From Pseudoalteromonas prydzensis (GTDB lineage Bacteria > Pseudomonadota > Gammaproteobacteria > Enterobacterales > Alteromonadaceae): a stretch of DNA of 64,000 bases. Each line of letters starts with the position of its first letter. Positions within the stretch are counted from its first letter, which is position 1. The stretch spans positions 124,001-188,000 of the forward strand of contig NZ_BDDT01000007.1 in the NCBI RefSeq assembly GCF_001661495.1, read 5' to 3'. Below the pieces are notes generated by a model, which was given only the letters and a program-made list of their open reading frames with translations, was not told where the DNA came from and searched no databases. The translations under genes were made by a program, and so were the position numbers. Positions 55,644-64,000 of this stretch are shown piece after piece.

Positions 55644-55670
55644 AAAGGCCGCTTAAAAGCGGCCTTTTTT
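55644..55670 (+). terminator. Intrinsic terminator after glyA
   Basis: AAAGGCCGCTT pairs with AAGCGGCCTTT around a 2-base loop, followed by six T. It ends the glyA transcript 52 bases after the stop. Confidence 0.92.
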
Positions 55671-55694
55671 GTTTTTTAACGGAAGCTAATACTT

Positions 55695-56144
55695 ATGCAT
55701 TGTCCATTTTGCACCGCAAAAGATACCAAAGTGATTGACTCGCGCCTTGTTGGCGGTGGTCACCAAGTAAGACGTCGTCGTGAATGTAATGAATGCCATG
55801 AACGCTTTACTACCTTTGAAGGGGCAGAGCTTGTAATGCCAAGAGTGATCAAACAAGATGGCAGCCGTGAACCGTTTAATGAAGACAAACTGCTTAATGG
55901 TCTTCATCGCGCATTAGAAAAGCGCCCCGTCAGTACAGAACAAGTTGATGAAGTAGTTAATATCATCAAATCGCAATTACGTGCCACAGGTGAGCGGGAA
56001 ATTTCCAGTCACCTGATTGGCGAATGCATCATGGAAGCGCTGAAAAAACTCGATAAAGTAGCGTATGTCCGTTTTGCTTCAGTGTATCGCTCATTTGAAG
56101 ATATCCGCGAATTTGGTGAGGAAATCGCCCGTTTGGGAGAATAA
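55695..56144 (+). CDS. nrdR: Transcriptional repressor NrdR
   Basis: A 149-aa regulator of ribonucleotide reductase genes. The N-terminal zinc ribbon has two Cys pairs, CPFC and CNEC, with [17 protein letters not shown] between. An ATP-cone follows (about 49-139, [33 protein letters not shown]) and senses ATP/dATP. Length equals E. coli NrdR (149 aa). It sits 1 base before ribD, the usual order in gammaproteobacteria. Confidence 0.97.
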   Translation: MHCPFCTAKDTKVIDSRLVGGGHQVRRRRECNECHERFTTFEGAELVMPRVIKQDGSREPFNEDKLLNGLHRALEKRPVSTEQVDEVVNIIKSQLRATGEREISSHLIGECIMEALKKLDKVAYVRFASVYRSFEDIREFGEEIARLGE

Positions 56145-56145
56145 T

Positions 56146-57282
56146 ATGCACCCAACGCAATTTACTGAATACGATAAAATTTATATGGCGCGCGCGATTG
56201 AGCTTGCCAAACAAGGGCGTTTTACCACGACACCTAACCCTAATGTGGGCTGTGTGCTGGTAAAAGATAATATTATTGTTGGCGAAGGTTTTCATCAAGT
56301 TGCTGGCCAAGGTCATGCTGAAGTTAATGCACTAATGATGGCTGGCACACAAGCAAAAGGCGCAACCGCCTACGTTACCTTGGAGCCATGCAGCCATTTT
56401 GGTCGCACCCCCCCTTGTGCAGAAGGCTTAAAAGCCGCAGGGGTAGCAAAAGTGATTGCGGCCATGGTTGATCCCAATCCACAAGTAGCAGGTAAAGGCT
56501 TAGCCATTTTAGCCGATGCAGGGATTGAGGTTGCATCCGGTTTACTAGAGCCTCAAGCTCGCTTGTTAAACCGTGGTTTTTTAAAGCGTATGGAACAGGG
56601 AATGCCGTTTGTTACCTGTAAAATGGCGGCAAGTCTCGATGGTAAAACCGCGCTTAAAAACGGGCAGAGTAAGTGGATTACGGGCACTGCAGCTCGTCAA
56701 GATGTGCAATTACAGCGTGCGCAAAGCTGCGCGATTTTAACGGGGGCAGACACAGTATTAATTGATGATGCAAAACTCAATGTGCGTGTTGATGAATTAC
56801 CTGAACCATTACCGACTCAATTACCGGTTCGCCAGCCTGTGCGTATTATTATCGATTCACAAAATCGTTTAACGCCAGATTTTGCCTTATTTAGTATCGC
56901 AAGCGAGATAATAATTATCACCACTGAGCTTGATAAATCAGTGTCATGGCCGCATTACGTAACTCATCTTGTAGTGCCCGAAAAAGATAATAAAGTTGAT
57001 TTAAAGGCCGCATTACAACAGTTGGCACAACAGCTGCAGTTTAATCATATTTGGCTAGAAGCAGGGGCAACCTTAGCAGGTAAAATGGCGGAATATAATT
57101 TAATCGATGAGTATATTGTCTACCTTGCGCCGAAATTGTTAGGAAATGATGGTAAAAGCTTACTAAACTTTGCGGAACTGACCTCTATGCAAGAGGCGAT
57201 TGATTTAACTATAAACGAATGTGTACCGATTGGTGATGATATTCGTATTACTGCAATACCACGTTTAGTTGCATTGCCTTAA
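56146..57282 (+). CDS. ribD: Bifunctional pyrimidine deaminase/reductase RibD
   Basis: A 378-aa enzyme for two successive steps in riboflavin synthesis. The N-terminal zinc deaminase has GHAEVNAL and the PCSHFGRTPPC cysteine pair. The C-terminal reductase has CKMAASLDGKTAL and SKWITGTAAR, and the GATLAGKM segment near the end. The ATG at 56146 has GGGAG 5 bases upstream and follows the nrdR stop by one base; the frame is open upstream to 56065, inside nrdR. Confidence 0.96.
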   Translation: MHPTQFTEYDKIYMARAIELAKQGRFTTTPNPNVGCVLVKDNIIVGEGFHQVAGQGHAEVNALMMAGTQAKGATAYVTLEPCSHFGRTPPCAEGLKAAGVAKVIAAMVDPNPQVAGKGLAILADAGIEVASGLLEPQARLLNRGFLKRMEQGMPFVTCKMAASLDGKTALKNGQSKWITGTAARQDVQLQRAQSCAILTGADTVLIDDAKLNVRVDELPEPLPTQLPVRQPVRIIIDSQNRLTPDFALFSIASEIIIITTELDKSVSWPHYVTHLVVPEKDNKVDLKAALQQLAQQLQFNHIWLEAGATLAGKMAEYNLIDEYIVYLAPKLLGNDGKSLLNFAELTSMQEAIDLTINECVPIGDDIRITAIPRLVALP

Positions 57283-57307
57283 CCAAATTATTTAAAGAGT
57301 AACGACT

Positions 57308-57961
57308 ATGTTTACTGGGATCATTGAAGCGACTGGCACGATCAGCGAATTACAGCAAAAACAAGGCGACTTAGCTATTCGCATTCAAAGTAATAACCTT
57401 GATATGGCGGATGTCAATTTAGGTGACAGCATTGCAACCAACGGTGTGTGTTTAACCGTAGTAGCAAAGCACAGCGATGGTTTTAGCGCTGACTTATCTA
57501 ATGAAACGATTGGTTTGACAGGCTTCGCACATTATAAACAAGGGCAAAAAGTAAACCTTGAAAAAGCCATGCAACCGGTGTCTCGCCTCGGTGGGCATTT
57601 AGTGTCTGGTCATGTTGATGGTATTGCGACAATCACCGCAATCACACCTAATGCCCGCGCCGTTGAATATTGGCTCAGCACCGATGCACAATTGATGAAA
57701 TACATTCCTTATAAAGGTTCAGTGTGTATTGATGGCATTAGCTTAACGGTCAATGCTGTAGACGCTAATACCTTTAAACTGACCATTGTGCCACACACCA
57801 GTGAGCAAACGACTATAGCCGATTTTAAAGTTGGCACACAAGTGAACTTAGAAGTCGATCAAATAGCCCGCTATTTAGAGCGCTTGATCAAAGGCGCAGA
57901 GCAACCAGCAAGTTCAGATATTTCAATGAGCTTATTAGCTCAAGCTGGCTTTATAAAGTAA
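57308..57961 (+). CDS. ribE: Riboflavin synthase, alpha subunit
   Basis: A 217-aa trimeric enzyme that dismutates two lumazine molecules to riboflavin. It opens [18 protein letters not shown] and is built of two lumazine-binding repeats: the first has [14 protein letters not shown] and the second [29 protein letters not shown] is the linker signature. It lies 25 bases after ribD. E. coli names this gene ribC, others ribE. Confidence 0.96.
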   Translation: MFTGIIEATGTISELQQKQGDLAIRIQSNNLDMADVNLGDSIATNGVCLTVVAKHSDGFSADLSNETIGLTGFAHYKQGQKVNLEKAMQPVSRLGGHLVSGHVDGIATITAITPNARAVEYWLSTDAQLMKYIPYKGSVCIDGISLTVNAVDANTFKLTIVPHTSEQTTIADFKVGTQVNLEVDQIARYLERLIKGAEQPASSDISMSLLAQAGFIK

Positions 57962-57990
57962 AAATACTCCACAACTTATACGAGCAGATT

Positions 57991-59103
57991 ATGAATTTAC
58001 ACAGCGCACAAGAAATTATTGATGACATTAAAGCCGGTAAAATGGTTATTTTGATGGACGATGAAGACAGAGAAAATGAAGGCGATTTAATTATTGCCGC
58101 GGAACATATTAGTGCTGAAGCAATCAATTTTATGGCAACGCACGGTCGTGGTCTGATCTGCTTAACGATGACCCAAGAGCGTTGTGAGCAACTAGACTTA
58201 CCACTGATGGTGAAAAATAACGGCGCTGCTTTTTCAACTAACTTCACTATGTCCATTGAAGCTTCTAAAGGGGTGACTACCGGTATTTCTGCAGCCGATC
58301 GTGCGCGTACAGTGCAAGCGGCTATTGCCAAAGGTGCAGTACCAAGCGATATCGTGCAACCTGGGCATATTTTTCCAATTATGGCACAACCAGGTGGGGT
58401 GTTAACTCGTGCAGGGCATACAGAAGCGGGTTGTGATTTAGCGCGTTTAGCAGGATTAGAGCCATCATCAGTGATCGTAGAAATTCTCAATGCCGATGGC
58501 ACAATGGCGCGTCGTCCTGATTTAGAAGTGTTTGCTGAGCAACATAATATTAAAATCGGCACCATTGCTGATCTTATTGAATACCGCAATATAAATGAAA
58601 CGACTATTGAACAAGTGGCCAAGTGTAAGTTGCCAACTGTGCATGGTGAGTTTGATTTAGTAACTTATAAAGATACCATCGATGGTCAACTGCACTACGC
58701 GCTATTAAATGGTGAAGTGAAAGCGAGTGAACCAACCTTAGTACGTGTTCACTTACAAAGTACCTTTAACGATATTTTATTATCAGATCGCAGTGCCGAC
58801 AGAAGCTGGGGTTTATCTGATGCAATGGCGTATATCGCAAAACACCAAGGGGTGTTAGTGATCCTTGGCAAACAAGAGTGCACCGATGAACTAGAAGCAA
58901 CGGTTAAAGCCTTTGCGGCCGAAGACGCTGGTGAGACGGTAGCGCATCGTAAATTCCAAGGTACATCGCGCACTGTGGGTGTTGGCTCACAAATTTTGGC
59001 TGACTTAGGCATAGAAAAAATGCGCTTAATGAGCCTGCCTAAAAAGTACCATGCATTATCAGGCTTCCACCTAGAAGTGGTTGACTACGTAGAGCCACAA
59101 TAA
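57991..59103 (+). CDS. ribB: 3,4-dihydroxy-2-butanone 4-phosphate synthase with degenerate GTP cyclohydrolase II domain (RibBX-type)
   Basis: A 370-aa protein. The N-terminal domain (about 1-200) makes the four-carbon unit of riboflavin and is intact: [29 protein letters not shown] and [21 protein letters not shown]. The C-terminal ~160 residues align in layout with GTP cyclohydrolase II, but the zinc-binding cysteines are missing: [20 protein letters not shown] stands where active enzymes have a Cys and a CxC cluster. So the protein should not release the first riboflavin intermediate from GTP; a separate ribA gene is expected elsewhere. This matches the RibBX variant known in Proteobacteria. 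Confidence 0.93.
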   Translation: MNLHSAQEIIDDIKAGKMVILMDDEDRENEGDLIIAAEHISAEAINFMATHGRGLICLTMTQERCEQLDLPLMVKNNGAAFSTNFTMSIEASKGVTTGISAADRARTVQAAIAKGAVPSDIVQPGHIFPIMAQPGGVLTRAGHTEAGCDLARLAGLEPSSVIVEILNADGTMARRPDLEVFAEQHNIKIGTIADLIEYRNINETTIEQVAKCKLPTVHGEFDLVTYKDTIDGQLHYALLNGEVKASEPTLVRVHLQSTFNDILLSDRSADRSWGLSDAMAYIAKHQGVLVILGKQECTDELEATVKAFAAEDAGETVAHRKFQGTSRTVGVGSQILADLGIEKMRLMSLPKKYHALSGFHLEVVDYVEPQ

Positions 59104-59204
59104 GCACGACGCTTAAACTAGGCTATTATTTTATTTATATGGTATGATGCGCAGCAATTTTTGCGCAATCGCAACCGCTTGAACTTATTTTTTAGGGTTA
59201 TCGA

Positions 59205-59669
59205 ATGAAAATTATTGAAGGTAATAAATACGCTCCGGGCAAGAAATTCGCTATCGTAATCTCTCGCTTTAACGACTTTATTGGTAGTAGCCTTTTAGCC
59301 GGTGCTGTTGATGAATTGAAACGTACTGGTGGTGTATCAGATGATGATATTACTGTAGTTTATGTACCAGGTGCGGTTGAATTACCTTTAGCAGCGAAAC
59401 GCGTTGCAGCAAAAAAACAGTATGATGCAATTATCGCTTTAGGCGTAGTGATCAGAGGTGGTACGCCACACTTTGATCTGGTCGCGGGCGAATCGAATAA
59501 AGGCTTAGCGCAAGTGTCGCTTGAGTATGATATCCCAGTTGCATTTGGCGTATTAACCACAGAAAGCATTGAGCAAGCAATTGAACGCGCGGGCACTAAA
59601 ATGGGCAACAAAGGCGGCGAAGCTGCTTTAGGTGCACTTGAAATGGTTAATGTGTTAGATAAAATTTAA
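59205..59669 (+). CDS. ribH: 6,7-dimethyl-8-ribityllumazine synthase
   Basis: A 154-aa enzyme that condenses the pyrimidine and butanone phosphate. It opens [22 protein letters not shown], followed by [17 protein letters not shown] and the [20 protein letters not shown] active-site region, with the catalytic His in PHFD. Length is usual (E. coli 156 aa). Its stop is 15 bases before nusB, with which it is normally co-transcribed. Confidence 0.97.
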   Translation: MKIIEGNKYAPGKKFAIVISRFNDFIGSSLLAGAVDELKRTGGVSDDDITVVYVPGAVELPLAAKRVAAKKQYDAIIALGVVIRGGTPHFDLVAGESNKGLAQVSLEYDIPVAFGVLTTESIEQAIERAGTKMGNKGGEAALGALEMVNVLDKI

Positions 59670-59684
59670 GTTTAAGGAATTTTT

Positions 59685-60095
59685 GTGAAACCAGCAGCAA
59701 GACGTAAAGCACGTATCTTAGCACTTCAAGCCGTTTATTCTTGGCAATTAAGTGGCAATGCAATTGCCGATATTGAACAACAAATGTTGATCGAAAACGA
59801 TGTAACTAAAATTGATGTTGAATACTTTAAAGATCTTTCGCGTGGTGTTGCTATAAATCATAAGCAACTAGACGAAGCCGTATCGCCACATTTAACTCGT
59901 CCATTTGATGAGTTAGACCAAGTTGAACGCGCGATTTTACGTTTAAGCAGCTATGAGCTGAAATTCCGTGAAGATGTACCATATAAAGTGGCTATCAATG
60001 AAGGTATTGAGCTTGCTAAAATTTTTGGCGCAGAAGATAGCCATAAATTTGTTAATGGTGTACTTGATAAAGCGGTAAAGCATTTACGCAAGTAA
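59685..60095 (+). CDS. nusB: Transcription antitermination factor NusB
   Basis: A 136-aa helical RNA-binding protein that with NusE helps antitermination in rRNA operons. [20 protein letters not shown] at the start and [28 protein letters not shown] at the end (in parts) are family signatures. It starts with GTG, with AAGGAA 5 bases upstream. E. coli NusB is 139 aa. It is followed by a compact GC-rich hairpin before thiL. Confidence 0.96.
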   Translation: MKPAARRKARILALQAVYSWQLSGNAIADIEQQMLIENDVTKIDVEYFKDLSRGVAINHKQLDEAVSPHLTRPFDELDQVERAILRLSSYELKFREDVPYKVAINEGIELAKIFGAEDSHKFVNGVLDKAVKHLRK

Positions 60096-60105
60096 TGTAA
60101 CCGTA

Positions 60106-60139
60106 AAAGGAGAGCCGGCATAGGCCGGCTTTTTTGTGT
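60106..60139 (+). promoter_or_regulatory. Hairpin between Shine-Dalgarno and start codon of thiL
   Basis: A strong ribosome site AAAGGAG at 60106-60112 is followed at once by a 7-base stem AGCCGGC / GCCGGCT with an ATAG loop (60113-60130), five T and then ATG at 60140. The linear distance SD-ATG is 27 bases, too long; with the stem folded it is 9 bases, near ideal. The same stem plus T-run also looks like an intrinsic terminator after nusB. No other start codon lies at a suitable distance from this SD. Confidence 0.65.
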
Positions 60140-61114
60140 ATGAAGGAATTTGAATTAATCAATCGCTACTTTAAAGGTCGCGGTATTAGTCGCCGTGATG
60201 TTAATTTAGGGATTGGTGATGATTGTGCTCTGGTTACTGTACCAGAGAATTGCCAATTAGCCGTTACGACAGACACACTTGTGGCAGGCGTGCACTTTTT
60301 TGATGATATTGCACCGCGCGCTTTAGGTCATCGTGCCTTGGCGGTAAATTTAAGTGATTTAGCGGCAATGGGGGCTGAGCCCACATGGATTTCGGTGGCG
60401 TTGACCTTACCGAGTATTGACGTTGAGTGGCTTGAAGAGTTTACCGAGGGCATGCATGAAATTGCCGAATACTTTAATGTGCAAATTATTGGTGGTGATA
60501 CCACGCAAGGCCCGTTGACTATTACTATTTGTGCAAAAGGCACTGTGCCGCAAGGCAAAGCTCTACGCCGTAGCGGTGCTAAAGTAGGCGACTGGGTTTA
60601 TGTCACTGGGCCACTTGGCGATGCTGGTCTTGCCATTGAAGCACGTAAACAAGGGATTAAAATTGCTCCTGAGTATTTAAGTTATGTTAATCAGCGATTT
60701 GATTATCCGACACCGCGCGTTGCTGCAGGACAAGTGTTGCGTGGCTTAGCATCGGCGGCTATTGATATCTCTGATGGACTAGTAGCAGATTTAGGTCATG
60801 TATTGGCAATGTCTCAAGTGAGTGCCTGTATTGATGTCAATAAAATACCAACCTCAGATGCAATGCGTGCTACTTTAGATGCAAATCAGCAACTGCCTTT
60901 TATCCTCAATTATGGGGATGACTATGAGTTACTCTTTACTGTGCCTGATAGTAATAAAAGTATGTTGGAAGTGAAATTACAGCAGTATGGGGTCGATGCC
61001 GCCTGTATTGGTCAAATAAAAAGTGGTGAAGGGCAAATCGAGCTGATGCTTGATGGCGAAAAGCTTGCGTATGAACATACGGGCTTCGAGCACTTCGCCA
61101 AGGAGTCGGTTTGA
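60140..61114 (+). CDS. thiL: Thiamine-monophosphate kinase
   Basis: A 324-aa ATP-dependent kinase that makes thiamine diphosphate. Family motifs are LGIGDDCALVTVP, VTTDTLVAGVHFFDD, NLSDLAAMGAEPTW, IIGGDTTQGPL and AAIDISDGLVADLGH. Comparison with E. coli ThiL supports the ATG at 60140, since KEFELINRYFKG lines up with its N-terminus. The initiation region is unusual (see 60106-60139). The last bases overlap the pgpA start (TTGA). Confidence 0.96.
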   Translation: MKEFELINRYFKGRGISRRDVNLGIGDDCALVTVPENCQLAVTTDTLVAGVHFFDDIAPRALGHRALAVNLSDLAAMGAEPTWISVALTLPSIDVEWLEEFTEGMHEIAEYFNVQIIGGDTTQGPLTITICAKGTVPQGKALRRSGAKVGDWVYVTGPLGDAGLAIEARKQGIKIAPEYLSYVNQRFDYPTPRVAAGQVLRGLASAAIDISDGLVADLGHVLAMSQVSACIDVNKIPTSDAMRATLDANQQLPFILNYGDDYELLFTVPDSNKSMLEVKLQQYGVDAACIGQIKSGEGQIELMLDGEKLAYEHTGFEHFAKESV

Positions 61115-61596
61115 ATAAACCCGCGTTATTTAATTTAAAACGCCCTCATCAATTTTTTGGTTTGGGTTTTGGTTTAGGGCTAGCGCCAAAAGCACCGGGT
61201 ACATTTGGTACATTTGCAGCACTGCCTTTTATTTTTACTACTATGTATTTCCCACTGTGGTTGCAAATAGTGTTTGCTGTGGTGATCAGTGTTTTTGGTC
61301 TTTGGGCATGTGGTAAAACCGCCGATGATCTTGGCGTCCATGACCATCCTGCTATTGTGTGGGACGAAGTGGCCGGATTTTACATTACTATGATTGGTGC
61401 TGCGATCAGTTGGCAATCTTTATTGGTTGGTTTTGTACTGTTTCGCTTTTTTGATATCGTTAAACCTGGCCCTATTCGAATACTTGATAAACGCCTGCAC
61501 GGTGGCTTAGGTATTATGGCTGATGATGTTTTAGCGGGTATTTTTTCATTAATTTGTGTTCAGGCATTGTTTAAAATGGGTTATTTGCCCTTTTAA
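61111..61596 (+). CDS. pgpA: Phosphatidylglycerophosphatase A
   Basis: A 161-aa inner-membrane enzyme that dephosphorylates phosphatidylglycerophosphate. It opens with HQFFGLGFGLGLAPKAPGTFGT and has VWDEVAGFYITMIG and the conserved FRFFDIVKPGPIRILDKRLHGG with DDVLAGIFS. It begins with TTG, which overlaps the thiL stop, and has AAGGAG 5 bases upstream. Order thiL-pgpA is usual in gammaproteobacteria. Confidence 0.96.
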   Translation: MNKPALFNLKRPHQFFGLGFGLGLAPKAPGTFGTFAALPFIFTTMYFPLWLQIVFAVVISVFGLWACGKTADDLGVHDHPAIVWDEVAGFYITMIGAAISWQSLLVGFVLFRFFDIVKPGPIRILDKRLHGGLGIMADDVLAGIFSLICVQALFKMGYLPF

Positions 61597-61625
61597 CCTT
61601 AGTTTTGCAACGAGGTATTGACGTT

Positions 61626-64000
61626 ATGATGCGGTTTTTATTGGTTATTATTGTGCTGTTATGCAGTATGCCAAGTAAGGCGTCAATTACCGACTATGTT
61701 GTACAGCAATGGAACATGCAAAATGGCTTACCTTCGCAATCACTGAAAAGTGTTGTGCAGGATGAGCAAGGCTATATGTGGCTGGGCACTCAGTTTGGCC
61801 TCAGCCGATTTGATGGTAATACATTCACCAATTACAACACCTTAAATAGTGACTTTTTGCCCAGTAATGGCATCAATAAGCTGTTGATTGATAGCCAAGG
61901 CTATTTATGGGTTGGTACTAAAGATGGCCTTGTGGTGATAGATCCAACCACAATGGCAGCGCAAGAATTCACGGTGAAAGGCCCTGTACGGGATATTATA
62001 GAAGATGCGAAAGGCAGTCTTTGGGTTGCTGCCAACGGCTTATATTTTGTATCTCGCAATCAAATCAACCTCAGTATAAATAATGGCTCATATGTACCTG
62101 TGGTAACAGCCAGTTCAGTAAAGCAAATTGTTGGTACTGTCAGTCAGCTGGCATTATCGCCAGAAGGCATTTGGCTGGTAAACGAACGCTACTTGCTGCG
62201 CTTAACTAATTCTTCTTCTGATTTTGCCAAGTTACGCTTAGAGCTGACTGCAAAAATATCGCTCCCAGAACGCTTAGCACAAACCATTATTCATGATTTA
62301 GCCTGGCTTGAAGGTAATTTATATTTAGCGTCAGAACTCGGTGCTTACTTTTTAGATTTAGATGATGAGCTAAGACCTTTCCCGCTGCCCAATGCCAATA
62401 ACTCTGCGGTCTATAAATTTATGAGTGACTCCAACGGAGCATTGTGGATTTCGACCTATGGGCGTTTATTATTTCGTGATAACTCAGGTGATTGGCAATG
62501 GGTTGAACCTAGCCAGCTTGACCAAAGTATTTGGTTTGCCGATTTATTTCGCGATAATGATAATAACATTTGGCTAGCCAGTTTTAGTGAAGGCTTATGG
62601 CTTGCCCACGAAGGGCGTATTGAGCGCCACTCTGCTATATCGCAAATGACCGAGGCGGTAATGGCAATTAGCCAAGCTCCAGATGGGCGATTGTGGGTGG
62701 CAAACCGCAGTGGGGTGGGCTATTTTGATCTCAATAAAAACTTCATTAATCAAATACCAAGTAATCAATATGGCCGTGCTGCTGTGCATGATCTCCAGTT
62801 TGATGGCTCGCGCTTATATATCGCTACCGGTCGTGGAGTGTTTTTTTATGAAAATAACACCTTATTCGCAGTTCCAGGGCGTGCCTTAAAAGATAATCCG
62901 GTGTTCGCAATTAGCCGCTCTAGCAAAGGCGGGTTTTGGCTTGGTACAGGAAGGGGAATGTATCGACTGAGCTATGGAGGTTTAACCCCGTTTGCATATA
63001 ACGCATTTTTAGGTAGTAAGTTTATTACCTACGTTGTTGATGAAGCAAATTTTGGCCTAATTGGTACCAGTAAAGGGGCTTACTATTTTACTGATCGTGG
63101 CATAGAAAAAATTGGCGATCAAACTAGTCTTGAAAGTGCTTATGTTACCAGCATTCTAAACATTGAAGGCGTTGGTATCTTGATCGGCTCATTAAATGAC
63201 GGTTTGTTTTATCGCAGTGGGCAAGGATATTGGCGTCAGTTAGATGCAACCAACGGGTTACCTTATGGATCAATTTTCAGTTTACGCTACGATGAAAAGC
63301 TAAAGCGAATTTGGGTGAGTACCATGAAAGGTGTTTACCGCATGCCAGTTGAGCAATTTAGTGGCGATATTGAAAGTTTAAAAGTAGAGCAAGTAATTTC
63401 ATCTTATGATCGCCAGCTGGATGGTAAAGCGAGCCAATGTTGTACTGGTTTAGGTCATGATGCTGTGGCTGAGTCGGGTAACTCAATCTGGTACCCAAGC
63501 TTACAAGGTGTGGTAGAAATCCCCAAAGACATTGAGTTATTTGGTATTAAACCATTAAAACCCAAAGTTGAGAGTTTAAATACAGGGCTACGTAAACTTG
63601 CTACAGCGGCGCTAGGACGTAACCCAGAGTTAGAAATTGATGAGCGTGATATCACCCTAAAATACACGGCAATTGACTATTATGCGCCAACCAGTATTGA
63701 ATTTCGTTATCGCTTAAGTGGCCTCGACAGTGATTGGCGTTATGCTAATACTCGTCGCGAAGCTATTTATACTAATTTACCGCCGGGGGCATTTTTATTC
63801 CAGCTTGAAGCTAAACGCCAAGGTGAAGGTTGGCAAAAGGCGCAACGTACAGAATATTCATTTGTGGTACCAAGACGTTTCGATGAGACAATTTACTTTA
63901 GACTGCTTATTACCAGCAGCTTTATTTTGTTATTTTATTTGGTGTTCTGGGCATTTAGAAAGCAAGAGCGTCGTAAACAAACCGCACTAGAAAGCCTGAT
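61626..64000 (+). CDS. Reg_prop beta-propeller sensor protein (3' truncated)
   Basis: An open frame that runs off the right edge: 791 codons with no stop. It has a signal peptide (LLVIIVLLCSMPSKAS), then many regulator-propeller repeats, e.g. DEQGYMWLGTQFGLSRFDG, DSQGYLWVGTKDGLVVID, and SKGGFWLGTGRGMYRL. A triple-Tyr (Y_Y_Y) domain follows near 63655-63860 (ITLKYTAIDYYAPTSIEFRY), then a membrane segment TSSFILLFYLVFWAF at 63910-63955 and a basic, helical stretch. Proteins with this plan end in a histidine kinase or a GGDEF domain; the output lies outside the window. The start is ATG at 61626 or 61629; no strong ribosome site. Confidence 0.88.
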   Translation, partial: MMRFLLVIIVLLCSMPSKASITDYVVQQWNMQNGLPSQSLKSVVQDEQGYMWLGTQFGLSRFDGNTFTNYNTLNSDFLPSNGINKLLIDSQGYLWVGTKDGLVVIDPTTMAAQEFTVKGPVRDIIEDAKGSLWVAANGLYFVSRNQINLSINNGSYVPVVTASSVKQIVGTVSQLALSPEGIWLVNERYLLRLTNSSSDFAKLRLELTAKISLPERLAQTIIHDLAWLEGNLYLASELGAYFLDLDDELRPFPLPNANNSAVYKFMSDSNGALWISTYGRLLFRDNSGDWQWVEPSQLDQSIWFADLFRDNDNNIWLASFSEGLWLAHEGRIERHSAISQMTEAVMAISQAPDGRLWVANRSGVGYFDLNKNFINQIPSNQYGRAAVHDLQFDGSRLYIATGRGVFFYENNTLFAVPGRALKDNPVFAISRSSKGGFWLGTGRGMYRLSYGGLTPFAYNAFLGSKFITYVVDEANFGLIGTSKGAYYFTDRGIEKIGDQTSLESAYVTSILNIEGVGILIGSLNDGLFYRSGQGYWRQLDATNGLPYGSIFSLRYDEKLKRIWVSTMKGVYRMPVEQFSGDIESLKVEQVISSYDRQLDGKASQCCTGLGHDAVAESGNSIWYPSLQGVVEIPKDIELFGIKPLKPKVESLNTGLRKLATAALGRNPELEIDERDITLKYTAIDYYAPTSIEFRYRLSGLDSDWRYANTRREAIYTNLPPGAFLFQLEAKRQGEGWQKAQRTEYSFVVPRRFDETIYFRLLITSSFILLFYLVFWAFRKQERRKQTALESL

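Noticed and set aside
55592..57307. FMN riboswitch in front of the riboflavin genes
   Set aside because: ribD starts one base after nrdR and no multi-stem conserved leader is present in the gaps; any FMN element would have to lie elsewhere in the genome.
57951..58622. 223-codon open frame on the minus strand opposite ribB
   Set aside because: It mirrors the RibB coding sequence, has low-complexity Ser/Ala/Ile composition typical of antisense shadows, and lacks a ribosome site.
62683..63990. Small frames within the right-edge propeller gene
   Set aside because: They are in other frames of one long open frame that shows clear repeats and domain structure.
1..64000. tRNA, rRNA, insertion sequences or prophage genes
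   Set aside because: None recognised: no transposase, integrase or phage structural frames, and no cloverleaf-like region was noticed by eye.

Overview
The window looks like chromosomal DNA of a marine gammaproteobacterium of the order Alteromonadales, most likely Pseudoalteromonas or a close relative. Support for this comes from the AT-leaning base composition, the nrdR-ribD-ribE-ribB(X)-ribH-nusB-thiL-pgpA block, an E. coli-like thr operon and GlyA, RdgC, TonB-dependent receptors, and a TonB receptor / tryptophan-halogenase / SapC / cupin set linked to beta-glucan genes. The genus is inferred from gene content; no rRNA or tRNA gene was seen. Nothing points to a prophage, insertion sequence or CRISPR array.

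Layout. (1) 2-5334 is a five-gene signalling operon: a 5'-truncated sigma-54 activator, a 69-aa stand-alone protein resembling a histidine-kinase H-box, a CHASE3 histidine kinase, an Rcp1-like single-domain regulator, and a REC-kinase-REC-REC hybrid. (2) 5318-20579 is a beta-glucan (laminarin-type) utilisation locus: LacI regulator, GPH symporter, GH1, FHS sugar transporter, GH3, GH16 lipoprotein, cupin/JmjC protein, SapC-like protein, flavin-dependent halogenase-like protein and a large TonB receptor. Palindromes with the core TGTAAGCGCTTACA lie in the GH1/FHS divergent region and before the receptor, so one LacI-type regulator probably controls at least three transcripts. (3) 20847-22421 holds a possible 19-aa upstream ORF, a FAH-family enzyme and a convergent, overlapping periplasmic binding-like protein. 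(4) 22493-30670 is an AraC-controlled cluster of unknown substrate: flavin monooxygenase, BASS symporter, two SDR-type enzymes, TSUP permease and TonB receptor.

(5) 30733-46183 is mostly unrelated single genes: Tas-like aldo/keto reductase, thioesterase, small membrane protein, SOS-box dinB, CstA-type transporter, M17 aminopeptidase behind a structured leader, a Cache chemoreceptor, an S9 peptidase, a HIT protein, a CX4R phosphatase-like protein, an M49-like metallopeptidase lipoprotein, an HDOD protein and RdgC. (6) 46304-48712 is a divergent sensor kinase / CheY-like pair. (7) 48794-53598 is the thr operon with a Thr/Ile-rich leader peptide and terminator, then thrA, thrB and thrC. (8) 53696-54060 is a small membrane-protein gene interrupted by a frameshift in a 7-base homopolymer. 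(9) 54335-61596 carries glyA, nrdR, the riboflavin genes (RibB carries a degenerate GTP-cyclohydrolase II domain), nusB, thiL and pgpA. (10) 61626 to the right edge is a beta-propeller sensor cut by the window end.

The least explained items are the stand-alone H-box protein, the FMO/BASS/SDR/TSUP/TonB cluster, the halogenase-SapC-cupin trio, and two translation-initiation regions built on hairpins: the M17 peptidase leader, and thiL, where a hairpin separates a strong Shine-Dalgarno from the start codon.
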